Assembly (NCBI GenBank): GCA_945787305.1
Contig: CALZIH010000183.1
Location: 1 to 6,111 of the forward strand
Source: an uncultured Desulfobulbaceae bacterium
GTDB taxonomy: Bacteria; Desulfobacterota; Desulfobulbia; Desulfobulbales; Desulfobulbaceae
Length of the DNA: 6,111 bases
Direction: 5' to 3'
Under the pieces are notes generated by a model, which had not been told where the DNA came from, ran no database searches, and saw nothing but the letters and a program-made list of their open reading frames with translations. The stretch's first letter is position 1. The number at the start of each line of letters is the position of its first letter. Position numbers and translations under genes: made by a program. Positions 4,682 through 6,111 of this stretch are shown piece after piece.

Positions 4682-6111
4682 CTATTGTTTATTCTTATCC
4701 GGGCTATTTTCTCCAGACTCTAAATGAAAGGATTTTCCTGACGGAAGAAGCCGCTTCATCTCCTGATAATGAAATGATTTCTGATGTACTTTACCCCAGG
4801 ACATAGCTGGAATTTCTTCATGGCATACTATACAGACACCTGTTTGTTCGACTCGGTCCCGCATTTCTTTGGGCAAAGGTCCTGACAACGGCCAATGATG
4901 CCCCACGGTTTGGACCTGTTCGTCCTCCCGAGTTACCACCTGGTCCAGGTCCATGGGAAGCTCAGGGATTGGCGGAATCTGTATTTGAGCATTCTGGCTG
5001 ACAATTTCCCCTTGAGCTGTGGTAAGGTCAACAGTTACACCTTTTGCGTATGCCTTCAGGTATTGTCCATCATGAGTGCCGTACCCCAGGGCCTTAGAGC
5101 TGCCATGGCATGACATACAGGTGCGGGCCTGGCGGGCTATGGTATGCGGAGCAAGAGGCGCCATGTCTATTCCCCGCTGCCCATCCTTACCGCTATTCTC
5201 AACTTGTGGAGCCGTGCGCCAGATTTTGTTCTGGATCAGGGTGTTACCGTCAGGCCCGATAACGGTTGTTATCTGCTGACAGCCGGGTACGATCGGACTT
5301 ACCCTGCCTTCGCCATTAATGCCTAGAACAGGATTTTCCCACCGAAGATAACCCCGGTTTTCAGATGCCTTACCCGGCCCTTTAACAGCACTGCCATCAC
5401 GCCTGGACTCAGAGGTGTTGCCATCCGGGTAATGGAGGTTACCCGAGGCAATCCAATCCGTTGATGTTTTGCCGTCCGAATAGTCAACCTTGACATGGCA
5501 GCCATAACATTGCGGCGCCCAGGCGGAATGACAGGCATAGCATTCCAGGGAATCGAGGTGTCTGCCAACTTTAACCATTGCAGCAATGGCTCTTTTTGGA
5601 TTTTTCCAACTGTTTGCGATACGAATGGAGTTAAGCGTCGGGACAATAAAGTCAAGTCCGCTGGCGGAATGGACAATAACCTTTTCGCCATCCCGGACGA
5701 CGTTTCCAAAAGGGTTGCCGCGGGCGGTGAGCAGATAGCCATCCAATGGCTGATACTCTGTGTTAAACTCTTTATGCGTGTCCAAAAGCACCTTGGAAAC
5801 TCCGCGGGGGGTGTCCATTTCCAATGGCAGACCGAATTCATCACCCCAACCCAGGGGGAGTTCCCATGGATATTTGGTAGGAGTCCCATGGCAATCGGTA
5901 CACTCAATTTCAATATTTGCAAGGAGGGCGCCGGTAATATTTCCGTTGCCATGCATTTCCAAAGAAGTATGACAATCCTGGCAGAGCAAACCTCCTTCCG
6001 GGTTTCCTTCACGGCTTTGCAGCTGATGGTGAACGTCGTCTTTAATGTAAAGATAGTACTTGGTATGGAGCTTCGGCATCTTCTCCCCTGTGTCGGTGTA
6101 GGGCGTACCAT
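4682..6111 (-). CDS. Multiheme c-type cytochrome, partial (N-terminus beyond the window)
   Basis: The last 475 residues of a large c-type cytochrome are visible. The frame stays open through the right edge, and the ten residues before the Met at 6079 read naturally (GTPYTDTGEK), so that Met is internal and the signal peptide lies outside. Numbered from that Met, six CXXCH haem-binding motifs occur: CQDCH 33-37, CTDCH 60-64, CYACH 180-184, CYGCH 191-195, CMSCH 321-325 and CIVCH 416-420. They form two close pairs and two single sites separated by long haem-free stretches. No membrane helix or anchor is seen at the C-terminus, which ends in a polar tail (SPDKNKQ), so this part should be extracytoplasmic. 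Histidine-rich spots (VHHQ 16-19, GHHW 393-396) could supply distal haem ligands. The exact family and electron partner are not recognised. Linkage to tatA and Moco genes suggests electron transfer with an exported molybdo- or tungsto-enzyme; this is inference. Confidence 0.9.
   Translation of the reverse strand, partial: GTPYTDTGEKMPKLHTKYYLYIKDDVHHQLQSREGNPEGGLLCQDCHTSLEMHGNGNITGALLANIEIECTDCHGTPTKYPWELPLGWGDEFGLPLEMDTPRGVSKVLLDTHKEFNTEYQPLDGYLLTARGNPFGNVVRDGEKVIVHSASGLDFIVPTLNSIRIANSWKNPKRAIAAMVKVGRHLDSLECYACHSAWAPQCYGCHVKVDYSDGKTSTDWIASGNLHYPDGNTSESRRDGSAVKGPGKASENRGYLRWENPVLGINGEGRVSPIVPGCQQITTVIGPDGNTLIQNKIWRTAPQVENSGKDGQRGIDMAPLAPHTIARQARTCMSCHGSSKALGYGTHDGQYLKAYAKGVTVDLTTAQGEIVSQNAQIQIPPIPELPMDLDQVVTREDEQVQTVGHHWPLSGPLPKEMRDRVEQTGVCIVCHEEIPAMSWGKVHQKSFHYQEMKRLLPSGKSFHLESGENSPDKNKQ

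Noticed and set aside
6077..6079. Start of the cytochrome at the Met at 6079
   Set aside because: The frame stays open to the window edge with natural sequence before it, no signal peptide follows, and no ribosome binding site is seen.
5323..6111. 262-residue minus-strand frame overlapping the cytochrome
   Set aside because: It overlaps the cytochrome frame, which has six haem motifs, and has no domain of its own.

Overview
The window comes from an anaerobic, respiring bacterium. A clostridial (Peptococcales-like) or desulfo-type host is an inference from strong AGGAGG-type ribosome binding sites, moderate GC, a multiheme cytochrome c and a molybdenum-cofactor (Moco) gene set. The species cannot be named from the sequence. 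All recognisable genes lie on the minus strand, so transcription runs from the right edge to the left.

Layout in transcription order. A multiheme c-type cytochrome (4682-6111, N-terminus outside the window) carries six visible CXXCH haem sites. It is followed 15 bases later by a 54-residue TatA (4502-4666). Then comes a 125-base leader whose 4383-4474 part looks like a Moco riboswitch: its closing stem would sequester the moaA Shine-Dalgarno. After it lie moaA (3336-4376), a TauE/SafE-type (TSUP) membrane transporter (2567-3331) whose ribosome binding site is made of moaA's last two Gly codons, and moeA (1157-2476). One base after moeA begins the wreck of a MOSC-domain gene (851-1155) that needs about three frame changes to be read.

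The left end holds an IS200/IS605-type insertion sequence (about 81-720) with a single small Y1 (HUH) transposase gene (198-602). Several hairpins lie at both ends, and a leader hairpin covers the transposase start. The element sits just beyond the MOSC remnant and seems to have cut off the end of the Moco gene cluster. The 9-base word AAAAGACAA flanks it on both sides. The leftmost 70 bases hold no recognisable gene.

How the parts fit: MoaA makes the first pterin intermediate of Moco, MoeA inserts the metal, TatA belongs to the pore that exports folded cofactor-loaded enzymes, and the cytochrome moves electrons outside the membrane. This suggests a locus serving an exported molybdenum or tungsten reductase encoded to the right of the window. 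The TSUP transporter makes a sulfur oxyanion substrate or product plausible but not proven. No wholly new system is evident; the most notable items are the riboswitch between tatA and moaA, the decayed MOSC gene and the structure of the insertion sequence.
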